Positions 8,654 to 16,365 of a stretch of 64,000 bases of DNA are shown here, in pieces; positions within the stretch are counted from its first letter, which is position 1; each line of letters begins with the position of its first letter. The notes under the pieces are model-generated. The model did no database searches. It saw nothing but the letters and a program-made list of their open reading frames with translations, and had not been told where the DNA came from. Position numbers and translations under genes: made by a program. Location of the stretch: positions 26,753-90,752 of the forward strand of contig CAXQZJ010000071.1 of assembly GCA_964228145.1 (NCBI GenBank), written 5' to 3'. This DNA comes from Pseudobowmanella sp964228145. GTDB lineage: Bacteria > Pseudomonadota > Gammaproteobacteria > Enterobacterales > Alteromonadaceae.

Positions 8654-9552
8654 TATTGGTGCAACCTGTATCTGAGTGCGGAGCGAACGCCATCACCCAC
8701 TAAATTAACGGCCACTAACATAAGTAATATTGCGGCACCGGGAATGGTGATTGTCCATGGCGCCACATAGGCCATTTCTAACCCCTCTGATAGCATTGCA
8801 CCTAACTCAGTGGTTGGTGCCTGGGCGCCCAGATTCAAAAAACCCAGAGCACTGATGTCAAGGATTGCGGTAGACAATGCCATGGTACCGCTTACGACCA
8901 ATTTTTCAGTCATGTTGGGCAGCATAGAGTCGAACAGGATTCTGACTTTGCCGGCGCCATCGAGCCGGGCTGCGGTAACATATTCCTTATGCCATTCGGT
9001 GCGTACCATGTCCCTTGTCAGGTGAATAAATTGTGGTATCAGGGCAAGCGTAATCGCCCACATACAGTTACTTAAGCCAGTGCCTAAAATAGCCACAATG
9101 ATGATGGCGATTAACAAACTGGGCAGGCTCATAATTGAATCAAGAAGATGGTTTAAAACACTGGCTCGTAATCCACGGCTCATACCTGCAAATGCGCCAA
9201 TTGCGCAGCCGATTAACATCGCCATCAGTACCATCAAAATGCTAATTCCCAGCGTTGTGCGACTGCCGTAAATTACCCTGGATAAAATATCTCGGCCCAA
9301 AGAGTCGGTGCCGAACAGGTAACTGAACGTACCTCGTGGATCCCATGCAGGCTGCAATAGTAGTGATTCTGTGTCTTGTTGGTCAGGGGAGTAAGGAGCA
9401 AGCACAGGCGCGAACAACAATAACAGGATAAAGATGGCGAACAGTACCAGTCCAATCATCGCCATATGGCTCTTTTTAAACTCCATCCAGGTTTGCTGAA
9501 AGGGAGATGGAAACTGGCTTTCCTGATAAAAATTAGATCGTGCCATGAACAT
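8653..9552 (-). CDS. sapC: SapC-like peptide ABC transporter permease
   Basis: Inner-membrane permease (299 residues) of the DppC/OppC type. A cytoplasmic N-terminus with FPSPFQQTWMEFKKS leads to a first helix, and a large periplasmic loop carries LFGTDSLGRDILSRVIYG, the signature of OppC-like permeases. Further helices follow, with the ATPase-contacting loop around YVTAARLDGAGKVRILFDSMLPN. Two start codons are possible (ATG at 9552 or 9546). The first overlaps sapB by 20 bases and both lie inside sapB. The sapD start overlaps the stop of this gene. Confidence 0.93.
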   Translation of the reverse strand: MFMARSNFYQESQFPSPFQQTWMEFKKSHMAMIGLVLFAIFILLLLFAPVLAPYSPDQQDTESLLLQPAWDPRGTFSYLFGTDSLGRDILSRVIYGSRTTLGISILMVLMAMLIGCAIGAFAGMSRGLRASVLNHLLDSIMSLPSLLIAIIIVAILGTGLSNCMWAITLALIPQFIHLTRDMVRTEWHKEYVTAARLDGAGKVRILFDSMLPNMTEKLVVSGTMALSTAILDISALGFLNLGAQAPTTELGAMLSEGLEMAYVAPWTITIPGAAILLMLVAVNLVGDGVRSALRYRLHQ

Positions 9553-10567
9553 CCCTGCGCTTTAATGGGTTAATCGCACGAATCAGCATGTCCATACTCA
9601 AGGTTACCATAATAACCAGTGCAGACACTGCCAGCATTCCGCCGGTAATGGCGGGATAGTCACGCAAGTAAATGGCTTGCAGTAACCAGTTACCGATACC
9701 GGGCCAGCTGAAGATTAATTCAACTATCATGGCATTGGTTAATAAGACAGTAAACTGCATGACAATTTGAGGCAGGATGGGCAGTAACGCATTGCGAATA
9801 CCATGGCGCATAATAGCTTGCGCCGGCGAAAATCCTCTGGCGATGGCGGCTTTCATATAATCACTTTCCATTACATCAGCTACAGATCGGCGGGTAATTC
9901 GCACCACCACGGCACTGGTAACGATAGTGATAGACATAGCAGGTAAGACCATATGTAACGCTGCGTTGTAAAGTGCATCCGCCTTATTGGGCAAATCTGA
10001 GAGCAATATGTCTGGCAAAATGAAGCCGGTACGTTGAGGAATGTCAAACAGCAAACTCAGCCTGCCGGACATGGGTAACCAACCTAATTGCAAAGAGAAA
10101 ACAATGATCAATAATAACGCCAGCCAAAAAACAGGAATTGAGAATCCAATCACGCTACCGGTCATGATGGTGTAATCAATACTGCGATGGAAACGTAGCC
10201 CGGCCCAAAATCCAACGGGGACGCCGATTAACATCGAAAGCACCAACGCGTAGCTGCTCAATTCAATGGTGGCTGGCATATAGCGGGCTATTTCCTCCAG
10301 CACGGGTTCGCCACTGTATAAACTGATACCCCAGTCGCCGCTTAGGATGTGACCTAGATACACAAAGAAACCGTAAACATAATTGCTATCAAAGGCGTAT
10401 TTTTGCTTGAGTTCGGCGTATTGGTCAGGGTCTGTGGTAACGACGCCAGACAGATTCATCAGCGCATCGCCGGGAAACAAGAAGGCTAAACCATAGGAAG
10501 CGACTGTTAAAACAAACAGGGTGACGACCAATAAGTTGACCCGGCGGATGATGTAGGCGTACATCAT
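9533..10567 (-). CDS. sapB: SapB-like peptide ABC transporter permease
   Basis: Inner-membrane permease (344 residues) of the DppB/OppB type that pairs with SapC. The N-terminal helix lies in YIIRRVNLLVVTLFVLTVASY, followed by FPGDAL. The characteristic GDWGISL segment is in the periplasmic loop. The cytoplasmic coupling loop is DYMKAAIARGFSPAQAIMRHGIRNALLP, and EMIFSWPGIG-type residues (VELIFSWPGIGNWLLQAIYLRDYPA) are near the C-terminus. The start overlaps the sapA stop by four bases (ATGA-type junction), consistent with translational coupling. Confidence 0.94.
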   Translation of the reverse strand: MMYAYIIRRVNLLVVTLFVLTVASYGLAFLFPGDALMNLSGVVTTDPDQYAELKQKYAFDSNYVYGFFVYLGHILSGDWGISLYSGEPVLEEIARYMPATIELSSYALVLSMLIGVPVGFWAGLRFHRSIDYTIMTGSVIGFSIPVFWLALLLIIVFSLQLGWLPMSGRLSLLFDIPQRTGFILPDILLSDLPNKADALYNAALHMVLPAMSITIVTSAVVVRITRRSVADVMESDYMKAAIARGFSPAQAIMRHGIRNALLPILPQIVMQFTVLLTNAMIVELIFSWPGIGNWLLQAIYLRDYPAITGGMLAVSALVIMVTLSMDMLIRAINPLKRRDVHGTI

Positions 10568-12180
10568 TGCTTTATCACTCCGGCAAAACTCAGTCCGCCA
10601 TAGGGATTAAGTTGAAAGTTATGCAGATGACTTTGATAGGCATGGTAGCGGTACGCATGAGCGATAGGAACCAGGGGCATATCCTGAGCAATAATGGTAT
10701 TGGCCAATTGATAGAAAAGCTTACGCTGCTCAAAGTCAGTGTATTGCAGTGCCTGATCGATCAGGCGGTCGTATTCATTGTTGCACCAGTTGGCACGATT
10801 GGTGCCGCTGAAAATTGCTGAGCAGCTCAGCAATGGGCGATAAAAATTATCTGGGTCACCGCTGTCTGCTGACCAACCAATTAGCACCGAATCATGGATG
10901 CCTTCACGCAGACGTCGGCGGAAGGTTCCCCATTCATAACTGACAATATTGACGTTGATATCTACGGCTTTTAAATAGCCTTGAATCAGTTCCGCCATGC
11001 GACGGGCATTAGGATTGTAGGCACGTTCCACTGGCATCGCCCAGATATCCATCTGAAACCCCCTGGGGACGCCGGCTTTATCCAGCAGCTCACGTGCTGC
11101 AACGGGATTGTAACTGGTATCCCGCAGGCTTCCCTGAAATGCCCAACTGGTTTGCGGTAATAAGCCTTTGGCGCGTTCAGCACTACCAAAGTACACAGCA
11201 TTAATCAGAGTATCTTTATCGATGGCCAGTGCTAATGCACGGCGTACGTCAGGGTTGTCAAAGGGCGGTTTTATGGTATTAAACGCCCAAAAACCGACGT
11301 TCAGTCCGGGTTTTTCATCTAATGCAATTTCGGGGCGCTGATCAAGAATGCCTAATTCTGAGTGAGCCGGATAAGCAATAGCATCGCACTCTCCAGTAAG
11401 TAACTTAGCGACCCGTAACGAACTTCTGGGTGTAATGGAAAAAATCAATGGATCTAATTGTACCTCGCCGCCCCAGTAATTTTCGTGTTTGCGAAATCGG
11501 ATGTACTGGCCTTTTCGATACTGGTCATACTTGAACGGACCGGTGCCAATGGGCAATGAATCCAATGCTTCCGGGTTACCTTGCTGAAGTAAGGTATCAC
11601 CGTATTCAGCCGACAAAATCACTGAGAAGTTGGTAGCCAAGTTGGCCAAAAAGGAACTATCCGGTCGATGCAACTCAATCTCTACCCGGTAGCCGTTGAT
11701 GCGACGTACGTCTTTAATCAGGGTGTTGAGCCCTATGCTATTAAAATAAGGATAGCTCCCCCCTCCGACCTGATGGTACGGGTGGGTAGCATCACGCCAA
11801 CGCTCAATGCTAAAAATCACATCGTCGGCGTTAAAGTTCCGGCTAGGGGTGAAATAGCCGGTCTGATGAAATGCCACATCCTTACGCAATTGAAACACAT
11901 AAGTCTTTCCATCGTTTTTCACTAACCAGCTGGTGGCTAACGCCGGGACAAGGTCGTTGGACTCGGCTTGTATATCTAACAAGCGGTCATAAATTTGGTA
12001 AGAGGTCGCATCGACCGTGGTGCCGGAGGCATCTAATTGGGGATTAAACGTCGCAGGGTCGCCTTCGGAACAATAAATAACGCCGGTTTCGGCGACGCCC
12101 GTGCGCCGGTAGTCATCACAAGCCCCGATCAGGCAGGATAAGCCGGCCAGAAGCGCAAATTTTCGTGCCTTACTCGTCAT
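10564..12180 (-). CDS. sapA: SapA-like periplasmic peptide-binding lipoprotein
   Basis: Solute-binding protein (538 residues) of the SBP_bac_5 (DppA/OppA/SapA) family that hands peptides to the SapBC permease. The N-terminus reads LAGLSCLIGACDDYRR, a lipobox (LIGAC), so the protein is probably anchored to a membrane rather than freely periplasmic. Family hallmarks are YCSEGDPATFNPQ near residue 35, VYFVFQLRKDV-type residues around 130 and ALALAIDKDTL near 315. The ATG overlaps the last 11 bases of pspF. The gene therefore appears to be cotranscribed with pspF, although it also has homologues expressed independently in enterobacteria. Confidence 0.92.
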   Translation of the reverse strand: MTSKARKFALLAGLSCLIGACDDYRRTGVAETGVIYCSEGDPATFNPQLDASGTTVDATSYQIYDRLLDIQAESNDLVPALATSWLVKNDGKTYVFQLRKDVAFHQTGYFTPSRNFNADDVIFSIERWRDATHPYHQVGGGSYPYFNSIGLNTLIKDVRRINGYRVEIELHRPDSSFLANLATNFSVILSAEYGDTLLQQGNPEALDSLPIGTGPFKYDQYRKGQYIRFRKHENYWGGEVQLDPLIFSITPRSSLRVAKLLTGECDAIAYPAHSELGILDQRPEIALDEKPGLNVGFWAFNTIKPPFDNPDVRRALALAIDKDTLINAVYFGSAERAKGLLPQTSWAFQGSLRDTSYNPVAARELLDKAGVPRGFQMDIWAMPVERAYNPNARRMAELIQGYLKAVDINVNIVSYEWGTFRRRLREGIHDSVLIGWSADSGDPDNFYRPLLSCSAIFSGTNRANWCNNEYDRLIDQALQYTDFEQRKLFYQLANTIIAQDMPLVPIAHAYRYHAYQSHLHNFQLNPYGGLSFAGVIKQ

Positions 12181-13243
12181 TTTCCAGCAAATTATATTTT
12201 TTCAGATAACCTCTGAGTTGATGATACGTCAAACATAGCTTCTCGGCAGTCTTTTTCTGGTTGAACTGACTGTCTGCCAAAGCTTTTTTCAGTAATTTTA
12301 TCTCAAAGTCCTGGGATGCCTGCTTCAAGTCGAGCGGAAAAACGGTGTCATTTTCGGCTGCTTGTATTTCAACCGACGTGGGCGGACACTCAGCTTCGTC
12401 GTTTGCCTGAGTATTGACTTGCACTTGACGATCCTGAGTTTTAATCCTGCCAGTCGGACGAAAAGGTGACTCAAACGGATCTAAAACAATCTCGTGAACC
12501 GGCAAATGTGGGTTGTTGCCACGATAGACAGCTCTCTCTATCACGTTTTTTAATTCACGGATGTTTCCCGGCCAATGATATTCCAACAAGGTACGGCGGG
12601 CCTTTTCGGTAAATCCGGAAAATAGCTCCAGATCGAGTTCTCGGGCCATGTTAATCGCGAAGTGCTCCGCTAAAAGCAAAATGTCCTCAGGACGTTCTCT
12701 TAACGGAGGCAAAGTAATAACGTCGAAGGCCAATCTGTCCAGTAAGTCAGCCCGAAACTCACCGGATTCTGCGAGCGAGGGTAAATCCTCATTGGTTGCG
12801 GCGACAAGCCGTACATCGACCTTAACGGTGCGCGATCCGCCCACGCGCTCAAATTCGCCGTATTCTATTACACGCAAGAGTTTTTCCTGCACTAGCCCGG
12901 ATGTGTTGGCCAGTTCATCAAGAAATAATGTGCCGCCATTGGCCTGCTCAAAGCGGCCTTCATGGCGCTTACTGGCACCGGTAAAGGCCCCTGACTCATG
13001 TCCGAACAATTCACTTTCCAGTAGATTTTCGTTAAGTGCTGCGCAGTTCAGGGTTTGGTATGTTTGATCCCAACGAGAGGACAGGTAGTGGAGGCGGGCA
13101 GCGATCAATTCTTTACCGGTACCCCGTTCGCCAATAATAAGTACGGGCTTATTTAATGGCGCTAACTGGGATACTTGTTCGAGCACTTCGAGGAAACTAT
13201 TAGATTCCCCGAGCAGATTATCTTGTTTTCTGAAACGACCCAT
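12170..13243 (-). CDS. pspF: PspF, sigma-54 enhancer-binding activator of the psp operon
   Basis: PspF is an AAA+ activator that drives sigma-54 transcription of pspA when released from PspA inhibition. It has no N-terminal receiver domain. From the ATG at 13243 it has 357 residues; a GTG 36 bases upstream is possible, but the family begins near QDNLLGESNSFLEVL. Visible motifs are Walker A GERGTGKE, the sigma-54-contacting GAFTGA loop, Walker B GGTLFLDEL and the R-finger region FRADLLDRLAFD. A Fis-type helix-turn-helix at the C-terminus is FNQKKTAEKLCLTYHQLRGYL. There is a linker of about 80 residues before the HTH. It is divergent from pspA and overlaps sapA. Confidence 0.97.
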   Translation of the reverse strand: MGRFRKQDNLLGESNSFLEVLEQVSQLAPLNKPVLIIGERGTGKELIAARLHYLSSRWDQTYQTLNCAALNENLLESELFGHESGAFTGASKRHEGRFEQANGGTLFLDELANTSGLVQEKLLRVIEYGEFERVGGSRTVKVDVRLVAATNEDLPSLAESGEFRADLLDRLAFDVITLPPLRERPEDILLLAEHFAINMARELDLELFSGFTEKARRTLLEYHWPGNIRELKNVIERAVYRGNNPHLPVHEIVLDPFESPFRPTGRIKTQDRQVQVNTQANDEAECPPTSVEIQAAENDTVFPLDLKQASQDFEIKLLKKALADSQFNQKKTAEKLCLTYHQLRGYLKKYNLLENDE

Positions 13244-13376
13244 GCCGTTAGCCTTTTTCAAAAAAGTGGCTAAAACCACTAAATGTTGGTTTAACTACAT
13301 AATATGGTACTTGGATTGAAAAAGGTAGTAAATTAAAAGGCTATATAAATCAGTAGTTTATTCTGTATTGAAAAGT

Positions 13377-13392
13377 TGGCAAGCTACTTGAA
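13377..13392 (+). promoter_or_regulatory. Sigma-54-like promoter of pspA
   Basis: TGGCAA-GCTAC-TTGAA has the -24/-12 spacing of the sigma-54 consensus (TGGCAC-N5-TTGCA), with one mismatch in the -12 GC element. It lies 46 bases upstream of pspA, between pspA and the divergent activator pspF, where PspF-dependent promoters are found in other gammaproteobacteria. Confidence 0.65.
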
Positions 13393-13438
13393 TACTCATT
13401 CATAACGAAAATGAATTGTCACAAAAGAGGTAAACACA

Positions 13439-14137
13439 ATGGGTATTTTCTCACGTTTTACTGATATCGTTAACTCGAATATCAATGCGTTATTGGACAA
13501 GGCTGAAGATCCTGAAAAAATGGTCAGACTGATTATTCAGGAGATGGAAGACACCTTGGTTGAGGTTCGCTCAGTGTCAGCGAAAGCGATTGCTAATAAA
13601 AAAGATATTAGTAGTCAGATTGCTAAATATCAGGCGACCGCTGATGATTGGCAAGCTAAAGCAGAGCTGGCCATCACCAAAGAGCGGGAAGATCTGGCTC
13701 GTGCGGCGTTAACTGAGAAACAGAAAGCCAGCGATCATGTTGTCGCTTTGGAAGACGAACTGGTGCAGGTTGAAGATCAAATCGGCAAACTGCAAAGCGA
13801 GATTGTGCAGTTGCAGGAAAAATTGGCCGATGCAAAAAATCGTCAGAAAGCGATCATCTTGCGTCAGAAAACAGCCAGTTCGCGTTTGCAAGTGAAACAA
13901 AAACTGGACAGCAGTAAAGTTGATGACGCGATGTTTAGATTTGAGCGTTATGAAAGTAAAATTAACGACCTTGAGTCTCAGGTAGAAGCCTATGATTTGG
14001 GTCAGCGAAATCTCGCCGATGAATTTGCGGAATTAGAAGCCGATAATAAAATCGATGACGAGTTAGCTGCGCTGAAACAAAAGGTACAAGGGAGCAAGCC
14101 GGCAGCGAAAAAGCCAGCCAAACCAGCTAAAAAGTAA
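13439..14137 (+). CDS. pspA: PspA, phage-shock membrane-maintenance protein (ESCRT-III family)
   Basis: A peripheral inner-membrane protein (232 residues) that oligomerises on stressed membranes and binds and restrains PspF. The sequence is almost entirely helical with long heptad stretches, starting with the amphipathic helix GIFSRFTDIVNSNINALLD and the family motif EDPEKMVRLIIQEMEDTL (about 22-39). It ends in an Ala/Lys/Pro-rich tail (GSKPAAKKPAKPAKK) that is longer and more basic than in E. coli PspA (222 residues). The ribosome binding site is AAAGAGG. It is the first gene of pspABC. Confidence 0.97.
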   Translation: MGIFSRFTDIVNSNINALLDKAEDPEKMVRLIIQEMEDTLVEVRSVSAKAIANKKDISSQIAKYQATADDWQAKAELAITKEREDLARAALTEKQKASDHVVALEDELVQVEDQIGKLQSEIVQLQEKLADAKNRQKAIILRQKTASSRLQVKQKLDSSKVDDAMFRFERYESKINDLESQVEAYDLGQRNLADEFAELEADNKIDDELAALKQKVQGSKPAAKKPAKPAKK

Positions 14138-14165
14138 TTGGGCACATCAATAAGGAGTAAGTGCG

Positions 14166-14399
14166 ATGGGCGTAGAAGAACTGATTGGTGTACCCCTGAT
14201 TCTGTTTATGATATTCGTCGCGCCAATTTGGGTAGTGATGCACTACCGGGCGCAACGACAGGTTAGCCAGGGCTTGACCAATGAAGAGAAAGCGAACTTG
14301 CAGGCGCTTGCTGATAAAGCAGAGGCAATGAGTGAACGTATTCAGACTCTGGAAGCGATCCTCGATGCAGAAGCGCCGGATTGGAGGAACAAGGTATGA
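14166..14399 (+). CDS. pspB: PspB, phage-shock membrane sensor subunit
   Basis: A 77-residue protein with one N-terminal transmembrane helix (about residues 6-25, IGVPLILFMIFVAPIWVVMHY) followed by a cytoplasmic coiled coil, LTNEEKANLQALADKAEAM. This is the canonical PspB layout. With PspC it senses membrane stress and draws PspA away from PspF. Its TGA overlaps the pspC ATG (ATGA). Confidence 0.95.
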   Translation: MGVEELIGVPLILFMIFVAPIWVVMHYRAQRQVSQGLTNEEKANLQALADKAEAMSERIQTLEAILDAEAPDWRNKV

Positions 14400-14845
14400 G
14401 CAAACGCGGCGAATTATATCGTTTACCCAAGAAGGGCAAGGTAGCCGGTGTATGTGCAGGGATAGCGGTACACTTTGGAATTGAGATCTGGCTGGTACGC
14501 ATTTTATTTATCTCTGCAGTACTGTTGCTGGGTGGTCCGTTCTTTATTTTCGCTTACATTGTTGCTTGGTTGGTATTGGACAAAGCGCCGGAAGGACACC
14601 CCTCCGCAGGGTCAGCGCCGCAAGGTACTGACTATCAGGATGATGGTAAAGGATGGAAAAATCCTCAGGCCAACGGTGAGCACATCGAAGTGAAAACCAA
14701 AATTTGGCAAGCCGGTGAGCCGCCACGTCAGGCAGCCCGGGATATCCAGATGAGGTATCAGAAAATAGAAGACAGATTGCGTGGCCTTGAAAAGTACGTA
14801 ACATCCCGTGAATATCAGTTAAACAGAGAAATAAGTCGTTTGTAA
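14396..14845 (+). CDS. pspC: PspC, phage-shock envelope stress sensor
   Basis: Inner-membrane protein of 149 residues from the ATG overlapping the pspB stop; an upstream ATG at 14381 would lie inside pspB and adds residues not seen in the family. The PspC domain begins KRGELYRLPKKGKVAGVCAGIA and contains one long hydrophobic segment (about residues 32-62). A charged cytoplasmic C-terminus follows, ending in a predicted coiled coil (RYQKIEDRLRGLEKYVTS) that could contact PspB. pspD, pspE and pspG are absent here. A strong terminator follows. Confidence 0.95.
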   Translation: MSKRGELYRLPKKGKVAGVCAGIAVHFGIEIWLVRILFISAVLLLGGPFFIFAYIVAWLVLDKAPEGHPSAGSAPQGTDYQDDGKGWKNPQANGEHIEVKTKIWQAGEPPRQAARDIQMRYQKIEDRLRGLEKYVTSREYQLNREISRL

Positions 14846-14872
14846 TCAATCCATTAGCGTGGTGGTGAACAT

Positions 14873-14905
14873 CCGGGGCCTGCATTTGCAGGCCCCGGCT
14901 TTTTA
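14873..14905 (+). terminator. Intrinsic terminator after pspC
   Basis: CCGGGGCCTGCA and TGCAGGCCCCGG form a 12-base-pair GC-rich stem with a two-base loop, followed by CTTTTT. It closes the pspABC operon. Confidence 0.93.
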
Positions 14906-14925
14906 GGCGACCAGTGAAGCAGAAG

Positions 14926-14943
14926 TGTAAACAAGTTGTTACG
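14926..14943 (+). promoter_or_regulatory. TYR-box-like TyrR site upstream of phhA
   Basis: TGTAAA-CAAGTT-GTTACG matches the TyrR consensus TGTAAA-N6-TTTACA at 10 of 12 positions. It is about 110 bases before phhA. The presence of tyrR two genes downstream makes it plausible. Confidence 0.5.
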
Positions 14944-15053
14944 TATTTTGCCGGGGATTAGGCTGCTCCGATGGTTCTTTTAGTCCCACAAATCCGTAGA
15001 CTCATTGGCAAAACCCGTAAGAACCGTTGGGGTTCAGTAACAACAGGTCAGAA

Positions 15054-15845
15054 ATGAGTAAACAGTCGAAGTATGTGTCCAAACAGCCTGATAAGGACGG
15101 CAACATTGCATGGACAGAGATTGAAAATAACACATGGCAACAACTGGTTGAACGCCAACAAGCCTTGTTGCCGGGTAGAGCATGCCAGGCGTATATGGAC
15201 GGCTTGGATCGCCTCAACTTACCAAAGGACAGAATTCCGCAATTGCACGAAGTTAATCGTGTGCTGGCCGAGACCACAGGGTGGCAGGTTGCGCAGGTAC
15301 CTGCATTGATCAATTTTGATAAGTTTTTTGATCTGCTGGCCAATAAGCAATTTCCGGTAGCGACATTCATCCGAACGCCGGAAGAATTTGACTACCTTCA
15401 GGAGCCGGATATATTCCATGAAATCTTCGGCCATTGTCCGCTGCTGACCAACCCTAATTTTGCCCACTTTACCCACGTGTATGGCAAGTTGGGGGCAGCG
15501 GCGACCAAGCAACAACGGGTATTTTTAGCTCGTTTGTACTGGTTCACCGTGGAGTTCGGTTTAGTCCAAACTGACGAGGGGTTGCGCATCTATGGCGGGG
15601 GCATTTTGTCATCACCAGGCGAGACCCACTATGCTCTAGAAAGTGACGTGGCGGTGCGTGAAAAAATGGATGTTATCAAGGCATTACGAACGCCATATCG
15701 CATAGATATAATGCAGCCCCAGTACTATGTTTTAGATGGTCTTGAGCAATTGTTTGATATTGCTCAGCTGGATATTATGGCATTGGTGGAAGATGCCATG
15801 CAGCTCGGTCTGCTCCCTCCGTTATTCGAAAAGAAAGCAAGTTAA
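15054..15845 (+). CDS. phhA: Phenylalanine 4-hydroxylase (tetrahydrobiopterin-dependent)
   Basis: A non-haem iron monooxygenase that converts phenylalanine to tyrosine using a tetrahydropterin and oxygen. It has 263 residues from the ATG at 15054, the usual length for bacterial PhhA. An ATG 27 bases earlier lacks conserved sequence and is not preferred. The iron ligands are His122 and His127 in IFHEIFGHCPLL and Glu167 in WFTVEFGL, and the YGGGILSS stretch of the family is present. It is followed 12 bases later by phhB, which recycles its pterin, and then by the regulator tyrR. Confidence 0.97.
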   Translation: MSKQSKYVSKQPDKDGNIAWTEIENNTWQQLVERQQALLPGRACQAYMDGLDRLNLPKDRIPQLHEVNRVLAETTGWQVAQVPALINFDKFFDLLANKQFPVATFIRTPEEFDYLQEPDIFHEIFGHCPLLTNPNFAHFTHVYGKLGAAATKQQRVFLARLYWFTVEFGLVQTDEGLRIYGGGILSSPGETHYALESDVAVREKMDVIKALRTPYRIDIMQPQYYVLDGLEQLFDIAQLDIMALVEDAMQLGLLPPLFEKKAS

Positions 15846-15857
15846 TTAGGTAAAATA

Positions 15858-16199
15858 ATGACAAACTTAACTGAACAAAAATGTGAAGCCTGTCAGGCAG
15901 GTGCACCGAAAGTGACAGAGCAGGAATTAGCTGAATTAATGAAAGACATTCCTGACTGGGTACCCACTGCCAAAGACGGAATAATGATGTTAGAGCGAGA
16001 ATTTAGTTTTAAGAACTGGAAACAAGCTCAGGCATTTGCCAACAAAGTGGGAGAGCTCGCTGAAGAAGAATTTCATCACCCGGAGCTGGTGATCGAATGG
16101 GGGCGAGTCAAAGTCACTTGGTGGACGCACAAAATTAATGGTCTACACAAAAATGATTTTATTTGCGCAGCGAAGACGGACGCTCTGCTAGACGCATAA
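15858..16199 (+). CDS. phhB: Pterin-4a-carbinolamine dehydratase
   Basis: A small cytoplasmic enzyme (113 residues) that dehydrates 4a-hydroxy-tetrahydrobiopterin produced by PhhA. The family core is easy to see: FKNWKQAQAFANKVGELAE followed by EEFHHPELVIEWGRVKVTWWTH, which holds the two adjacent catalytic histidines. The ribosome binding site is TTAGGT. It is in one transcription unit with phhA; the 12-base gap leaves no room for a promoter. Confidence 0.96.
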   Translation: MTNLTEQKCEACQAGAPKVTEQELAELMKDIPDWVPTAKDGIMMLEREFSFKNWKQAQAFANKVGELAEEEFHHPELVIEWGRVKVTWWTHKINGLHKNDFICAAKTDALLDA

Positions 16200-16318
16200 A
16201 CTCCACCAGGCTGGCACGCCTGTGTCGGCCTTACCCTCGCAGAATACAAGCCGTGATCATCCAAACCTTTCGTTTGTTACAAAAATGCTAAAAATTCCAT
16301 TGTGCCCGCGTGGTGTTT

Positions 16319-16348
16319 TGTAATAAAATCTTTACGATATGTAAAGAT
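16319..16348 (+). promoter_or_regulatory. TYR-box-like sites upstream of tyrR
   Basis: TGTAAT-AAAATC-TTTACG (16319-16336) fits TGTAAA-N6-TTTACA at 10 of 12 positions. Overlapping it, ATCTTTAC-GATAT-GTAAAGAT (16328-16348) is a perfect 8-5-8 inverted repeat whose right arm holds a second TGTAAA half-site. The cluster ends 17 bases before the tyrR ATG, a good position for autorepression. Confidence 0.6.
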
Positions 16349-16365
16349 AACGGAACCCTACACTT

